A stretch of DNA of 64,000 nucleotides from JAJXZP01 sp963787185 (GCA_963787185.1 CAWBCC010000026.1:1-64000); one strand, 5' to 3'; numbered from the stretch's first letter, positions 41,488-51,291 are shown. Program-made: numbers and translations. The notes: generated from the letters alone by a model not told the origin.

Positions 41488-42658
41488 ATGCGGACCCTCG
41501 TGACCGGCGCGGCCGGGTTCATCGGCTTCCATCTCTGCCGTCTCCTCCTCGAGCGCGGCGACGAGGTTCTGGGAATCGATTCGATCAACGACTACTACGA
41601 CCCCGAGCTCAAGTACGGCCGGCTCGCCGAGCTCGGCATCGGCCGCGAGGATGCGGAGCGCGGTGCGGCCGAGCGCGTCGTCGAGGGGCGCGTCGGGGGC
41701 GGGCGTATCGTCGAGGGGCGTATCGTCGCCGGGCGTATCGTCGCCGAGGCTGGGAGGAGCTTCCCCGCCTTCAGCTTTCCGCCGCGCGGGGCTCGAGGAC
41801 CGCGAGGCGATGGAGTCCCTGAGCTCGGAAGGGCCCTTCGACCGTGTCTGCAATCTCGCGGCCCAGGCGGGCGTGCGCTACAGTCTCGAAAATCCCCGCG
41901 CCTATGTCGAGGCGAATGTCGTGGGATTCCTCAACTTGCTCGAGCTCTGCCGCGCCGCCGGCGTAGGCCATCTCGTCTTCGCCTCGAGCTCTTCGGTGTA
42001 CGGCCTGGACTCTTCCCTGCCCTTCAGCGTGCACGGCGGCGCCGACCATCCGGTCAGCCTCTACGCGGCGACGAAGAAGGCCGACGAGATGATGGCCCAC
42101 GCCTACAGCCATCTCTACGGACTGCCGGCCACCGGGCTGCGCTTCTTCACCGTCTACGGTCCCTGGGGCAGGCCGGACATGGCCTATTTCAAGTTCGCCC
42201 GCGCCATAACGCAGGGCCTTCCCATCGAGCTCTACAACGGCGGGGACATGCTCCGCGACTTCACCTATATCGACGACGTGGTCGAAGGCGTGGCGCGCAT
42301 ACTGGACCGGCCGGCCCGGGCGGACGCGGCCTGGAGCGGCCTGGATCCCGATCCCGCATCCTCCTCGGCGCCCTATCGCCTGTACAACCTCGGGAACAGC
42401 GCGCCGGAGCCTCTCGAGTCCCTGGTGACCGAGCTGGAGAAGGCTCTGGGCGGAAGGGCGGAAAGGCGCCTCCTGCCCATGCAGAGCGGCGACGTGAGGG
42501 CCACGGCGGCCGACGTGTCGGACCTGGAGCGCGATTTCGGCTGGAAGCCCTCCACTCCCCTCGGCGAAGGCATCCGGCGCTTCGCGGCATGGTTCAAGGG
42601 ATATTATGGTGAAGAGAAGAGAGAAGAAGTGAAGAGAGACACAGAGGCACAGAGGTAA
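41488..42658 (+). pseudogene. UDP-glucuronate 4-epimerase (CapI-like) gene with a frameshift
   Basis: The first frame from ATG 41488 (AAGGAG upstream) gives TLVTGAAGFIGFHLCRLLLERGD and NDYYDPELKYGRLAEL. From about 41780 the +1 frame gives RRAGLEDREAMESL, NLAAQAGVRYSLENPRAYV, the catalytic SLYAATKKADE and VYGPWGRPDM to the stop at 42658. One extra base near 41775-41785 (AGCTTTCCGCCG) explains the change. A tandem repeat lies just before it. The intact enzyme would turn UDP-glucuronate into UDP-galacturonate. Mutation, phase variation or sequencing error are all possible. The C-terminus ends in a purine-rich low-complexity extension. Confidence 0.85.
41701..41745 (+). repeat. 15-base tandem repeat in the CapI-like gene
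   Basis: Three 15-base units (GGGCGTATCGTCG plus AG or CC) at 41701, 41716 and 41731, with degenerate units from 41674. They add GRIV-type repeats to a loop that is much shorter in other family members. Confidence 0.85.
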
Positions 42659-42687
42659 GAGGAGAAAGAGGAGAAAGAGGAGAAAGG
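42658..42687 (+). repeat. Purine-rich 9-base tandem repeat
   Basis: About three copies of AGGAGAAAG immediately after the CapI-like stop; the purine-rich tract begins near 42608 inside the gene's 3' end. Confidence 0.8.
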
Positions 42688-42741
42688 GAAGGGCGATGTG
42701 GGGTGTGGTTCTTATGGAGGTTTCCGTTCCTATTCCCATTT

Positions 42742-42838
42742 CTCCGCGTCTTTGCGCCTTTCTTCCGGTTTCTCCCAACGGCGCACGGATATTCCCATCC
42801 TAAACCCATATTCCTCCGCGTCTTTGCGCCTTTCTTCC
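42742..42838. repeat. Pair of 25-base direct repeats of a dispersed intergenic element
   Basis: A 25-base sequence at 42742-42766 recurs exactly at 42814-42838; its core is CGCGTCTTTGCGCC. A related element in the opposite orientation lies near 63340-63365. No gene is seen in 42659-42877. Confidence 0.85.
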
Positions 42839-42877
42839 TGCATCTCTTCCAAATCATAGTAGCAAAGGTTGGCTGCG

Positions 42878-45805
42878 ATGCCTATTTTCGACACTTGTAT
42901 CATCACGGCCTCGGGGGAGAGGCAGGCGGAGGTTTTCCGCGCTCTCATCGCGAGGAGGGTCGAACGCGGCCTGTACCCGCGCGAGATCGATTTCCGGGTC
43001 TACCCCGATCCGCCGGCCGGCCGCGTGGGCTCCGGCGGCGGAACGATCTGGGCCCTGACGCGCCTCGCGGGCGACGGAGAGGCCCCGGACGGGCTCGACG
43101 GCCGCAGCGTTCTAGTCATCCACGCGGGGGGAGAGTCGCGGAGGTTGCCGGCCTACATGCCCGAGGGCAAGCTTTTCGCTCCCGTGACCGCCGATTCCAG
43201 CTCGGCGCTTCCGCCCGTGGTGCTAGATCTCGAGCTCTCGCTCTTCCTCAAGTATCCCTGGAGGAGCGGCGAGCTTCTCGTGGCCGCCGGCGATGCCCTG
43301 GTCGATTTCAACACGGAGCTCTTCGATCCGCCCGAGGCCCCGCTCTGCGGCTTCGCGGCGCCCGCCAGCTTCGAGCAGGGCTCGCGGCACGGAGCCTTCG
43401 CCTTCGATCCCGTCACGGGAGCCGTGCGCGACTATTTTCAGAAGGCCGCGCCGGAGCTCCTGGCGGCCCGGGCCCGGATCCCGGGCAGCGAGACCTGCGC
43501 TCTGGATCTGGGGCTGGTGTCCTTCAGGGGGGAAGCCCTGCGGGCCCTAGTCGGTCTGGCGGGGGCGGAGCTCCCGGGTGGCAGCGTCGCCGAGCTTCTC
43601 GCGCGCTCCCGGCTCTCCTTCGACCTCTATCTCGAGCTTCTCACCGCCTGCCTTTCCGGGCTGGACCGTGAGGCCTATCGCAGTCGGCTCGCGGGCCGGA
43701 GCCTCGCGGGAGACCCCTTCCTCGACCTGCTGTTCGAGCGATTCCAGCCTTTCGGCCTCGCCGGCGTTCTGGTGAAGCAGCCCGCCTTCATCCATTTCGG
43801 GAGCGTCGCGGAGTTTCCCGCGGCCTGCAGGGAGCTTCGTACGCGCGGCATCGCGCCCTTCTATGCGCAGAGCCGCGAAGAGCTCTCGCCCGAGGTGGGC
43901 GATTCGCTCATCCGCTTCGACTCGCTCGAGACGGAGGTCTCATCGGGACCGGGCGGAGTCTGCGTCGAGAACTGCCGACGGATCAAGGTGAACTGCGAGG
44001 GCGGGAACCTCCTCGTCGGGCTGAGGGATTTCTCCTTGGAGAGGGCTCTGCCGCGGGGGCTCTGCCTGGACGAGCGGGCGATCGGAGAGGGGCGGGTCCG
44101 TCTCGTCTACCACGAAGAGGACAGCTTCAAGCCCCAGGCTTCGATAGGGGGGCTCCGCTTCTGCGGCGGACCGCTCGTCGAATGGCTCGCCCGGCGGCGG
44201 CTCGAGGCCGGCGATCTTTTTCCCGGGCTCTCCGGGGCCGAAGAGGGGAGCCGCGCCGACCTCCAGGCGGCGGCGCTTTTCGTCGAGGGAGCCGACGCGG
44301 AGTTCCTCGAGGGCTACTGGCGTCCGAGTCCCGATCCGGAGGCCTGGGCGCGGCGCTTCAGGTCCGCGCGGCGCTATTCGATCGCCGAAGCCAACGGCCT
44401 GTCGGACGCGGCCTTCCGGGACGGGGAGCGAGAGGAGGCGCGGCGGGTCGAGCTCGCCGCGGCGCTCGGGCGGGGCGGCTTCTCCGCCGTATCGGCCCTG
44501 GACTTCGTGGATCTCGTTCCCCTGGGCCTCGATCTGGGAGCTCTCTCGGAGCGCTGCGCATCCACGGACGAGCCCCTGCTGAAGGCCTACCGGAACGCTC
44601 TGCTTCGAGCGGCGGGAGTGCGGGGCCTGGCCGCGGCCGACCGCATCGAGGTCGCCTTCGCGGGGACGGCTTCGGCCGGGGAGCTGCGCTGCGCGGTCAA
44701 ACTCGACCAGATCGTGTGGGCGCGCGCGCCCCTGCGCCTGGATCTGGCCGGGGGGTGGACGGACACGCCGCCCTACACCAACCGCTACGGCGGCTCGGTG
44801 GTCAACGTGGCCGTGGATCTGAACGGCCAGAGCCCCATCCAGGTTTTCGTCAGGCGCACTCACGAGCCGATCGTGCGGATGCACTCCATCGACCTGGGTC
44901 TGGACGAAACGATAGTCGACACCGCGGCGCTCCGCTCTTACCGCGATCCGGACAGCGCGTTCGCCCTGCCTCGCGCGGCCCTGGTGCTGCTCGGGCTCGG
45001 CGCCGGTCTCCCCGACGGCGCGCCGCTCAGGAGGGTGCTCGAGGCCGCCGGAGGGGGGATCGAAATCACGCTTCTCTGCGCCGTGCCCAAGGGTTCGGGG
45101 CTCGGTACCTCGTCCATCCTGGCGGGGGCCGTGCTCGCCGCGCTCGAACGCTTTTACGGAAAGACCGCGCTGAGCGAGGAGCTCCTCCTCCAGGTGCTCG
45201 AGGTGGAACAGATGCTCACCACGGGCGGGGGATGGCAGGACCAAATCGGCGGCCTCTCCGGAGGGCTCAAGTACATCGAGTCCCGCCCCGCGATCAAGCC
45301 GCGCCCCGTCGTCCGCCAACTCGATCCCTGGATCTTCGAGGAGCCGGAATGCGTGGAGAGGATGACGCTCTTCTACACGGGCGTCACGCGGCTCGCGAAG
45401 AACATCCTGAAAGAAGTGGTGGACCGCGTGAACGGAATGGGCAGGGCCTATCTCTTCACTCACGCCAGACTGGGCGGCCTGGCCCGCGAGGCCCGCGACG
45501 CGATTTCGCTGCGCGACCTGGACCGTCTGGCCCGCATCGTCGGCGAGTCCTTCCGCGAAAACAAGCTCGTGCACGAGAGCACGACCAACGCCGAGATCGA
45601 GGCCATGGTCGAAGCCACGCGGCCGTACTGCAGCGGCATGAAACTCCTCGGGGCCGGAGGCGGTGGCTTCGCCTTCTTCGTCTCGCCCGACGCCGGGACG
45701 GCGCACCGGCTGCGTTCCCTGCTCGCCGCGCGCTTCGAGGACGAACGGGCGCGCCTCGTGGAAATCTCTCTCAACAAGATCGGCCTCGAAGTCACGGTGA
45801 GCTGA
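42878..45805 (+). CDS. fkp: Bifunctional L-fucokinase/GDP-fucose pyrophosphorylase (FKP type)
   Basis: 975 residues from ATG 42878, nine bases after AAAGG (an upstream TTG is too close). The N-terminal half is the fucose-1-phosphate guanylyltransferase (GSGGGTIWAL, VIHAGGESRRLPAYMPEGK, VDFNTELFD). The C-terminal part from about residue 615 is a GHMP kinase: APLRLDLAGGWTDTPPY, CAVPKGSGLGTSSILAG and KLLGAGGGGFAFF. Length matches the about 950 residues of Bacteroides FKP. It salvages free L-fucose to GDP-L-fucose in the cytoplasm. This gives a donor for the GT11 and fucosyltransferase-fold genes at 1024-4076. Confidence 0.92.
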   Translation: MPIFDTCIITASGERQAEVFRALIARRVERGLYPREIDFRVYPDPPAGRVGSGGGTIWALTRLAGDGEAPDGLDGRSVLVIHAGGESRRLPAYMPEGKLFAPVTADSSSALPPVVLDLELSLFLKYPWRSGELLVAAGDALVDFNTELFDPPEAPLCGFAAPASFEQGSRHGAFAFDPVTGAVRDYFQKAAPELLAARARIPGSETCALDLGLVSFRGEALRALVGLAGAELPGGSVAELLARSRLSFDLYLELLTACLSGLDREAYRSRLAGRSLAGDPFLDLLFERFQPFGLAGVLVKQPAFIHFGSVAEFPAACRELRTRGIAPFYAQSREELSPEVGDSLIRFDSLETEVSSGPGGVCVENCRRIKVNCEGGNLLVGLRDFSLERALPRGLCLDERAIGEGRVRLVYHEEDSFKPQASIGGLRFCGGPLVEWLARRRLEAGDLFPGLSGAEEGSRADLQAAALFVEGADAEFLEGYWRPSPDPEAWARRFRSARRYSIAEANGLSDAAFRDGEREEARRVELAAALGRGGFSAVSALDFVDLVPLGLDLGALSERCASTDEPLLKAYRNALLRAAGVRGLAAADRIEVAFAGTASAGELRCAVKLDQIVWARAPLRLDLAGGWTDTPPYTNRYGGSVVNVAVDLNGQSPIQVFVRRTHEPIVRMHSIDLGLDETIVDTAALRSYRDPDSAFALPRAALVLLGLGAGLPDGAPLRRVLEAAGGGIEITLLCAVPKGSGLGTSSILAGAVLAALERFYGKTALSEELLLQVLEVEQMLTTGGGWQDQIGGLSGGLKYIESRPAIKPRPVVRQLDPWIFEEPECVERMTLFYTGVTRLAKNILKEVVDRVNGMGRAYLFTHARLGGLAREARDAISLRDLDRLARIVGESFRENKLVHESTTNAEIEAMVEATRPYCSGMKLLGAGGGGFAFFVSPDAGTAHRLRSLLAARFEDERARLVEISLNKIGLEVTVS

Positions 45806-45849
45806 GCTCCGGCCCGCCGGGCCGGAGCGCTGCGCAAAGGGGGAGCCGC

Positions 45850-47001
45850 ATGGGACGGGCTAGGGTACTGATATTCGCGAACACCTTCTGGTACCTCTAC
45901 AAGTTTCGCTCGAACCTCGTCGCCCGGCTCGAGGCCGAGGGCTACGAGTGCGTGGCCTGCGCGCCGGAAGGGGACGAATACCGGGGGCGGATGGCCTGTC
46001 GGACGGAGTCCTTCGCCCTGGACCGGCGCAGCCTCAATCCCTTCAGGGAGCTATCGAGCTTCGCGCAGATCTTCGGTCTCGTGCGGCGCGAGAGGCCGGT
46101 CTGTGTCCTCAGCTACACGCCCAAGCTGAACATCTACGCGGCCCTCGCCGCGCGGCTTCTCGGCGTGCCGCGGATTCCCAACATCTCCGGCGTGGGGAAG
46201 TCCTTCGCGGCCTCGTTCCTCGTCAAGATCCCGGTCACGATCGCCTATCGCGCGAGCCTGGCCGGGGCGGCGCACGTCTTCTTCCAGAACGACGCCGACA
46301 TGGACTACTTCGTCTCCCGCCGCATAGTGCGCGGGCGGTGCAGCCGCCTCTTCGGATCGGGCGTGGATCTCGGGCGCTTCAGGGCCGACTCGCCTCCGGG
46401 GCGCGGAGAGCGCCGCGTCTTTCTTTTCGCCTCCCGCCTGATACGGGAGAAGGGCGTGCTCGAGTATCTCGCCGCGGCGCGCGCGCTGGGCGGCCGCAGG
46501 GGCGATCTGCGCTTCCTCTGCTGCGGGGCCTTCGAGGACGAGGACGTCCGGACCGAGGTCGAGTCCTGTCGCGGGGAGGGGATCGTCGAATACCTCGGGC
46601 TCGTCGACGACATGAAGAGTCTTCTCGAGCTTTCCGACTGCGTGGTCCTCCCGACCTATTACAACGAGGGCGTGCCGCGCATCCTCATCGAGGCGATCGC
46701 CATGGGGCGCGTCGTGATCTCGACGGCGATCCCCGGCTGCCGCGACGTCGTGCGGGAGGGCGAGACCGGCTTTTTCGTGGCGCCGCGGAACAGCGCGGAG
46801 CTGGCCGACAGGATGCTCGCGGTCGCCGATCTCGATCGGGCGGAGATCGAGAGGATGGGCGCCGCGGGCGTGGATCTGGCGAGGCGCAGCTTCGACGAGA
46901 GGACCATACTGGACGAATATGTCGAAAAGTTGCAGAGTATCGAGTCGAGTTCGAATGTCGCGGCGGCGCGAAGGCGCACGCCGGAGCGGGAAGCGCAATG
47001 A
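45850..47001 (+). CDS. GT4-family glycosyltransferase
   Basis: 383 residues. VLIFANTFWYLYKFRSNLV and SYTPKLNIYAALAARLLGVP with NISGVGKSF resemble the group of GT4 enzymes acting next in O-unit assembly (WbpH/WbnH-like N-acetylhexosaminyltransferases). The donor domain begins at VFLFASRLIREKGVLEYL and has NEGVPRILIEAIAMG as the E-x7-E site. The stop overlaps the WecA-like gene, so an early step on undecaprenyl-PP-sugar is plausible. Confidence 0.87.
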   Translation: MGRARVLIFANTFWYLYKFRSNLVARLEAEGYECVACAPEGDEYRGRMACRTESFALDRRSLNPFRELSSFAQIFGLVRRERPVCVLSYTPKLNIYAALAARLLGVPRIPNISGVGKSFAASFLVKIPVTIAYRASLAGAAHVFFQNDADMDYFVSRRIVRGRCSRLFGSGVDLGRFRADSPPGRGERRVFLFASRLIREKGVLEYLAAARALGGRRGDLRFLCCGAFEDEDVRTEVESCRGEGIVEYLGLVDDMKSLLELSDCVVLPTYYNEGVPRILIEAIAMGRVVISTAIPGCRDVVREGETGFFVAPRNSAELADRMLAVADLDRAEIERMGAAGVDLARRSFDERTILDEYVEKLQSIESSSNVAAARRRTPEREAQ

Positions 47002-48065
47002 CCTACGTCATCATCATGGCCTTGTCGTTTTTCATCGCGGTCGTGGTCGTTCCCATGGTCGGCCGCCGGGCCCGCGCCGCGGGCATGTTCGACCGCACGA
47101 GCGAGCGGAAAATCCATACGGGGCAGATACCCCGGCTGGGCGGCGTGGGCATCGCGGCGGGCTTCTTCGTCGCGGCGATCGTCGTGTACGCCCTGATGCC
47201 GCTCCTGAACGGCGATCTCGTCGTCGGTTGGAGGCTTTGGATCGCGCTGGCGGCGGGCGCCTGTTACTGGCTGCTGGGCCTCCTCGACGATTTCAGGCCG
47301 CTTCGCGCCAGGCTCAAGTTCGTGGTGCAGTTCGCGCTCGCGATCGCGGTGGTCGCGGCCGGCTTCCACTTCAGGATCATCGAATTCCCCGTCAAGCCCT
47401 ACCGGATCGATCTGGCCTGGTTCGGCCCCGTCCTCACCGTCCTGTGGATCGTCGGCATCGTGAACGCGATCAATCTCATCGACGGCATGGACGGCTTCGC
47501 GGGGGGGATGGCCCTCCTCGCCGCAGTGGTCTGGACCCTCCTGTTCTACAAGGAAGGGCAGTATCTGCCCGCCCTGGTGGCCGTGGCCGTGGCCGGATCG
47601 GTGTTCGGATTTCTGTTCTACAACTTCCCTCCGGCGAGCATTTTCATGGGCGATTCCGGCAGTCTCCTCCTCGGCTATCTGCTCGCCGTGCTCCCCCTGC
47701 TCGGATCGGCGAGGTCCGAGATGGACGCCGGACTCATCCCCGCCGTCACCATCTGCTTCATACCCATCCTGGACACCATCGCCGCGATACTCAGGCGATG
47801 GAAGCTCGGTGTGTCTTTCTTTACGCCCGATCGCTACCATGTCCACCACAAGCTCCTCAATCTGGGCTTCTCGACGCGGCAGATTCTCGCGATCATCTAC
47901 AGTCTCTGCGCCGCCCTGGGCGCCACCGTGCTGGCTTCGGTCTATCTCAATCCCAGGATAAGCTTCATCCTCATGATGATAGGCTGGGCCGTATGCGGCG
48001 CGATCTTCATCACTCTGCATTACCTCAAGGAGAATAAGGTCCGATTCTTCGATTCGGATCGCTGA
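46998..48065 (+). CDS. WecA/MraY-superfamily undecaprenyl-phosphate sugar-1-phosphate transferase
   Basis: 355 residues with about ten transmembrane helices. Motifs of the polyprenyl-phosphate HexNAc-1-P transferases: RKIHTGQIPRLGGVG, LLGLLDDFRPL (Asp pair), NAINLIDGMDGFAGG, FMGDSGSLLLGY and the C-terminal RYHVHHKL. It should start glycan synthesis by loading a UDP-HexNAc onto undecaprenyl phosphate at the inner membrane. It is the last gene of the polysaccharide operon; no flippase or polymerase gene is seen in the window. Confidence 0.92.
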   Translation: MTYVIIMALSFFIAVVVVPMVGRRARAAGMFDRTSERKIHTGQIPRLGGVGIAAGFFVAAIVVYALMPLLNGDLVVGWRLWIALAAGACYWLLGLLDDFRPLRARLKFVVQFALAIAVVAAGFHFRIIEFPVKPYRIDLAWFGPVLTVLWIVGIVNAINLIDGMDGFAGGMALLAAVVWTLLFYKEGQYLPALVAVAVAGSVFGFLFYNFPPASIFMGDSGSLLLGYLLAVLPLLGSARSEMDAGLIPAVTICFIPILDTIAAILRRWKLGVSFFTPDRYHVHHKLLNLGFSTRQILAIIYSLCAALGATVLASVYLNPRISFILMMIGWAVCGAIFITLHYLKENKVRFFDSDR

Positions 48066-48152
48066 CCGGAAGTCCCTTTTCCCCTGCTCGCCGGAGGCCC
48101 ATCGCAGAGTGTTTCTCCAGGACTTTCCCAAGGCCGTACTAGATAGTTCCCA

Positions 48153-48181
48153 TTTACGCGGTACGCAGGAAGTCCTAGAAT
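48153..48181 (+). promoter_or_regulatory. Promoter of the 48232 envelope protein gene
   Basis: TTTACG, 17 bases, TAGAAT, about 50 bases before GTG 48232. The gene has its own strong terminator, so it is probably monocistronic. Confidence 0.5.
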
Positions 48182-48231
48182 CTGGCCCCGGAGGCCGTCG
48201 AATACGACACGATGGCCGGGCAGGAGGTTAT

Positions 48232-49803
48232 GTGACAAAGACAGCAAGATCCATACTATTCGCCGCGGGCCTCACCGCGTTCGCGGCCTGCGGCATCGCC
48301 GCGACGGCCCAGGCGAGCACGGGAACGGGCGGCGCCGCTTCGACTGGACCGAGCGCCGCACCCGCGGCGACGGCACCGGCCGCGCCCGCCGCGACGCAAG
48401 CCGCTTCGGACGCGAAGGAGGTTGCGACGCCCGAGAAGCAGCCGAGGCCCACTCTCACCCTCGGAGCCGAGGGCGGCTATGTCACGGGAGGCGAGGCCGA
48501 CTACTGGAACGGTCCCACGGCCAGGGCGTACATCGGTTTCGACTATGCCTCGAAGTATTTCGATCTGCTCTCGGACCTCTCGATGTACGACAACAAGAAG
48601 TACGGCCCGACCGTCGCGAGCATACCGGGAGGGCATCTGGGGGATACCTACTTCATCATGGACAACGGGGGGCTCGTCACCCACGTCGGTCCGGTGAAGT
48701 TCGCCGCGGGCCGCTTCCGGCAGTACGATGTCATCGACAGCCCCTACTCCCTCTTCGTGAACTCCAACGGGAACAGCGCCTTGCTCATGAAGTTCGACTA
48801 CGAAGACGACTTCTTTTTCTACGAGACGCGCTGGATCGAGCTGAACTCCAACTCGGACGCATCCACTCCCTCCTTCCCGAACGGCTTTCCCGACCGCGGC
48901 GCCAATCTCAAGACCTTCGGCTTCAAGATCGCCCCGGGCATGCGCTTCGGTTTCCAGGACGCGGGAATCTATACGGGGCGGAGCTTCGATGCCGAGTACT
49001 TCCTGAACCCCATACCCGCGTACTTTCTCCAGTACGTCAAGACCGTCGCCGGGAGTCCATGGAGCACGGGAGGCTTCGAGAAGGAAAACGTGGGCATGTT
49101 CTGGGACTGGAAGCGGGACGACGGGCTTTCGTTCAACGCGCAGCTCTTCGTCTCCGACTTCTCGGTCTTCGGCCTCGGAGACACGCCCGACAATCCCTGG
49201 AAGCTGGCCTGGACCTTCGGCGGCCGCAAGGTGACCAAGTACGGAACCTTCGGTTTCTATCAGGCGGGTGCCACGAAGTACGCCTTTGAGACCGTCAACA
49301 ATGGATATCCCTGCAGTTACACCTACTATCCCGACTCGCGCTTCAACGACGGCACGACGTACTACCCCATCAGCATCGAAGACAACGCGGTCGGCTACAA
49401 GTACGGAGAAAACAACCTGGCCTTCCTGGCCGACTGGACCAAGCCGGTGGCGGGATGCGATCTTTACGCCTCGCTGGAGCTCCTGCTCGCCGGCACGAAC
49501 AGCTCGAACGATGCATGGAACGGGCTCTCCTACTATCCCGGCGGAACGGAGCTCCTCAACGACGCGACGATCGAGAAGCGCATACTGGCCACGGTGTCCG
49601 CCTCCTGGCGCACGGGCTCCTGGCGCGTCTACGGCAGCATTACGGGCGGCGTGGCCATCGATCCGCTCGGTTCCGTGGCCGCACCCAACTACAGTGCGCC
49701 GGTAGGCAGCGGCGGCGGAAGCTATATCTATATGGCGCAGGCCGGAACGGCTCAGCCCATCCTGCAGCTGACCATCGGGGCCTCCCATACCTGGGATCTG
49801 TAA
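48232..49803 (+). CDS. Secreted outer-membrane-type beta-barrel protein
   Basis: 523 residues from GTG 48232, five bases after AGGAGG. A signal peptide (residues 1-30) is followed by an Ala/Thr/Pro-rich linker (31-70). From about residue 75 the sequence alternates polar and aromatic residues in short strands (RAYIGFDYASKYFDLLSDLSMYDN, FGGRKVTKYGTFGFYQAG) and ends ASHTWDL, as expected of a barrel. No specific family is recognised. It follows the polysaccharide operon and may be a porin or export-linked protein. Confidence 0.65.
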   Translation: MTKTARSILFAAGLTAFAACGIAATAQASTGTGGAASTGPSAAPAATAPAAPAATQAASDAKEVATPEKQPRPTLTLGAEGGYVTGGEADYWNGPTARAYIGFDYASKYFDLLSDLSMYDNKKYGPTVASIPGGHLGDTYFIMDNGGLVTHVGPVKFAAGRFRQYDVIDSPYSLFVNSNGNSALLMKFDYEDDFFFYETRWIELNSNSDASTPSFPNGFPDRGANLKTFGFKIAPGMRFGFQDAGIYTGRSFDAEYFLNPIPAYFLQYVKTVAGSPWSTGGFEKENVGMFWDWKRDDGLSFNAQLFVSDFSVFGLGDTPDNPWKLAWTFGGRKVTKYGTFGFYQAGATKYAFETVNNGYPCSYTYYPDSRFNDGTTYYPISIEDNAVGYKYGENNLAFLADWTKPVAGCDLYASLELLLAGTNSSNDAWNGLSYYPGGTELLNDATIEKRILATVSASWRTGSWRVYGSITGGVAIDPLGSVAAPNYSAPVGSGGGSYIYMAQAGTAQPILQLTIGASHTWDL

Positions 49804-49873
49804 TAGGGGCCTCGATAGCCAAGCGGGTTATTGAGGGTCTCCAATGATCGGTCCGGCACGGGCGCGTCGAATT

Positions 49874-49916
49874 GAAGGGGCTGTCCGGGAAGCGATTCCC
49901 GGACAGCCCCTTTTTT
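49874..49916 (+). terminator. Strong intrinsic terminator
   Basis: Perfect 17-base stem (49874-49890 with 49895-49911), GCGA tetraloop, then a run of seven T. Ends transcription of the 48232 gene. Confidence 0.93.
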
Positions 49917-49969
49917 TGCCCCGAGCATTGCAAGCCGATGCGGGATTGCGAATGTGCGAAGGCGGCGGG

Positions 49970-51136
49970 TTAGCCGGGCCACTGCGACAGGATCTGCAGA
50001 TAGCGCTCCCTGACTTCGCGGACGACATCCTCCCAGGTCCGACAGAGCGTGCGCTGCGCCCCGAAACCGGCATGTTCGAGCGCCGACGGATTTCCGAGGA
50101 TCGCGATGATCCGCGCCGCGAAATCGTCGGCGTGGCCCTCCGCGAGGAAGCCGTTTTCCCCGTCGTCGATGACCTCGGCCGCGGTGGCGCCCTTGAGCAG
50201 TATCGCCGGCGTCCTGAAGGCGGCCGCCTCCCGTACGACCAGGGGGGCGTTGTCGTAGAGCGAGGGGAGCAGAAACAGATCGCTGCGGGCGTAGATATCC
50301 TGCAGCAGCCCGCGGTCGGAGACGGCATCATGGAACAGGATTTTGCCGCGGATGCCCAAATCGTCGGCCAGGGCCTGCAGCCTGCGTTTGGCGTATCCCC
50401 GGCCTACGAAGACCATGCGGAACTCCGGGACCGCGGCCATGACGGCCGGCATGGAGCGGACCAGGAGTTCGAGGTTCTTCTCGAGAACGTGCTGTCCGAC
50501 ATAGAGCCCTACGACGACGCCCTCGGGCATGTCGAGAAGCTCCGCCCCGCGCTTCCAGTGAGGTGCGATGTTCGCCGGGGGCTCGAGGTCTATGCCGTTT
50601 TCGACCACCTCGCAGGGGCCCTCGTACCCGTATTCCCTGAGCGTATTCACCACCGATCTCTGCGGCACCCAGACATGGTCGACCGAGCGATAGAAATCGA
50701 CGATCCGCCTGATCTGCCTGTCGACGATGCTGTCTATGCGGACGACGCGCCGGAGGTCGTCCCTGTATTTCGAGTGGAAGGTGGCGATCACGGGTATCCG
50801 CCGCTCGCGGGCCGTGCGCGCGGCCGCGAGACCGGCGCCGAAGGGCGAATGCGCGTGCACGAGCGAGAACGCCTGCTTCTTGAGCAGGGCATCCAGCTTC
50901 AAGTCCCAGTCGGGCAAGCCGATGCGATAGGGCGGGCGGACGATGGTCGGGACGGATCGGAAACGGATGACGGAATAGCTTTCGTTGTCGGTGTGGCCGG
51001 GCATGGAGGGAGCGACCACGCAGGTCGGGCCCAGGGTCCTGTTGAGCCAGTAGGCATAGTTCTTCACGGTCAATGCGACGCCGTCCATTATCGGCGCGAA
51101 GGCGTCGCTGAAAAGCCCAACGGTTATGTCTTTCAT
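49970..51136 (-). CDS. GT4-family glycosyltransferase (glycolipid type)
   Basis: 388 residues. GLFSDAFAPIMDGVALTVKNYAYWL is the typical start of the MgtA/diglucosyl-diacylglycerol and mannosyl-lipid GT4 group. HAHSPFGAGLAAARTARERR, ATFHSKYRDDLRR and ENGID follow, with the donor site PSLYDNAPLVVREAAAF (E-x7-E is less clear). Likely a membrane-associated lipid glycosyltransferase. It stands alone, convergent with the 48232 gene. A second GT4 of similar type is at 57727. Confidence 0.83.
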   Translation of the reverse strand: MKDITVGLFSDAFAPIMDGVALTVKNYAYWLNRTLGPTCVVAPSMPGHTDNESYSVIRFRSVPTIVRPPYRIGLPDWDLKLDALLKKQAFSLVHAHSPFGAGLAAARTARERRIPVIATFHSKYRDDLRRVVRIDSIVDRQIRRIVDFYRSVDHVWVPQRSVVNTLREYGYEGPCEVVENGIDLEPPANIAPHWKRGAELLDMPEGVVVGLYVGQHVLEKNLELLVRSMPAVMAAVPEFRMVFVGRGYAKRRLQALADDLGIRGKILFHDAVSDRGLLQDIYARSDLFLLPSLYDNAPLVVREAAAFRTPAILLKGATAAEVIDDGENGFLAEGHADDFAARIIAILGNPSALEHAGFGAQRTLCRTWEDVVREVRERYLQILSQWPG

Positions 51137-51291
51137 GGTAGTTGATTATGCCCCGACCTCTGGATACCGACGACGATCTGCCGCATTCCGTCGGGTAAAT
51201 GCTCCGATGCATGCGGACATGCCGCATGGACAATGAAGACGATACCTTGGCATGTTTCGCATGGTCAAGGCACATGATAGACCCGCTCGGG

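Noticed and set aside
41674..41745. Possible CRISPR array
   Set aside because: Units are 15 bases, contiguous and without spacers, inside a coding region; it is a tandem repeat.
42703..43671. 322-codon plus-strand frame at the start of fkp
   Set aside because: Starts in the repeat region and becomes an Arg-rich shadow of fkp.
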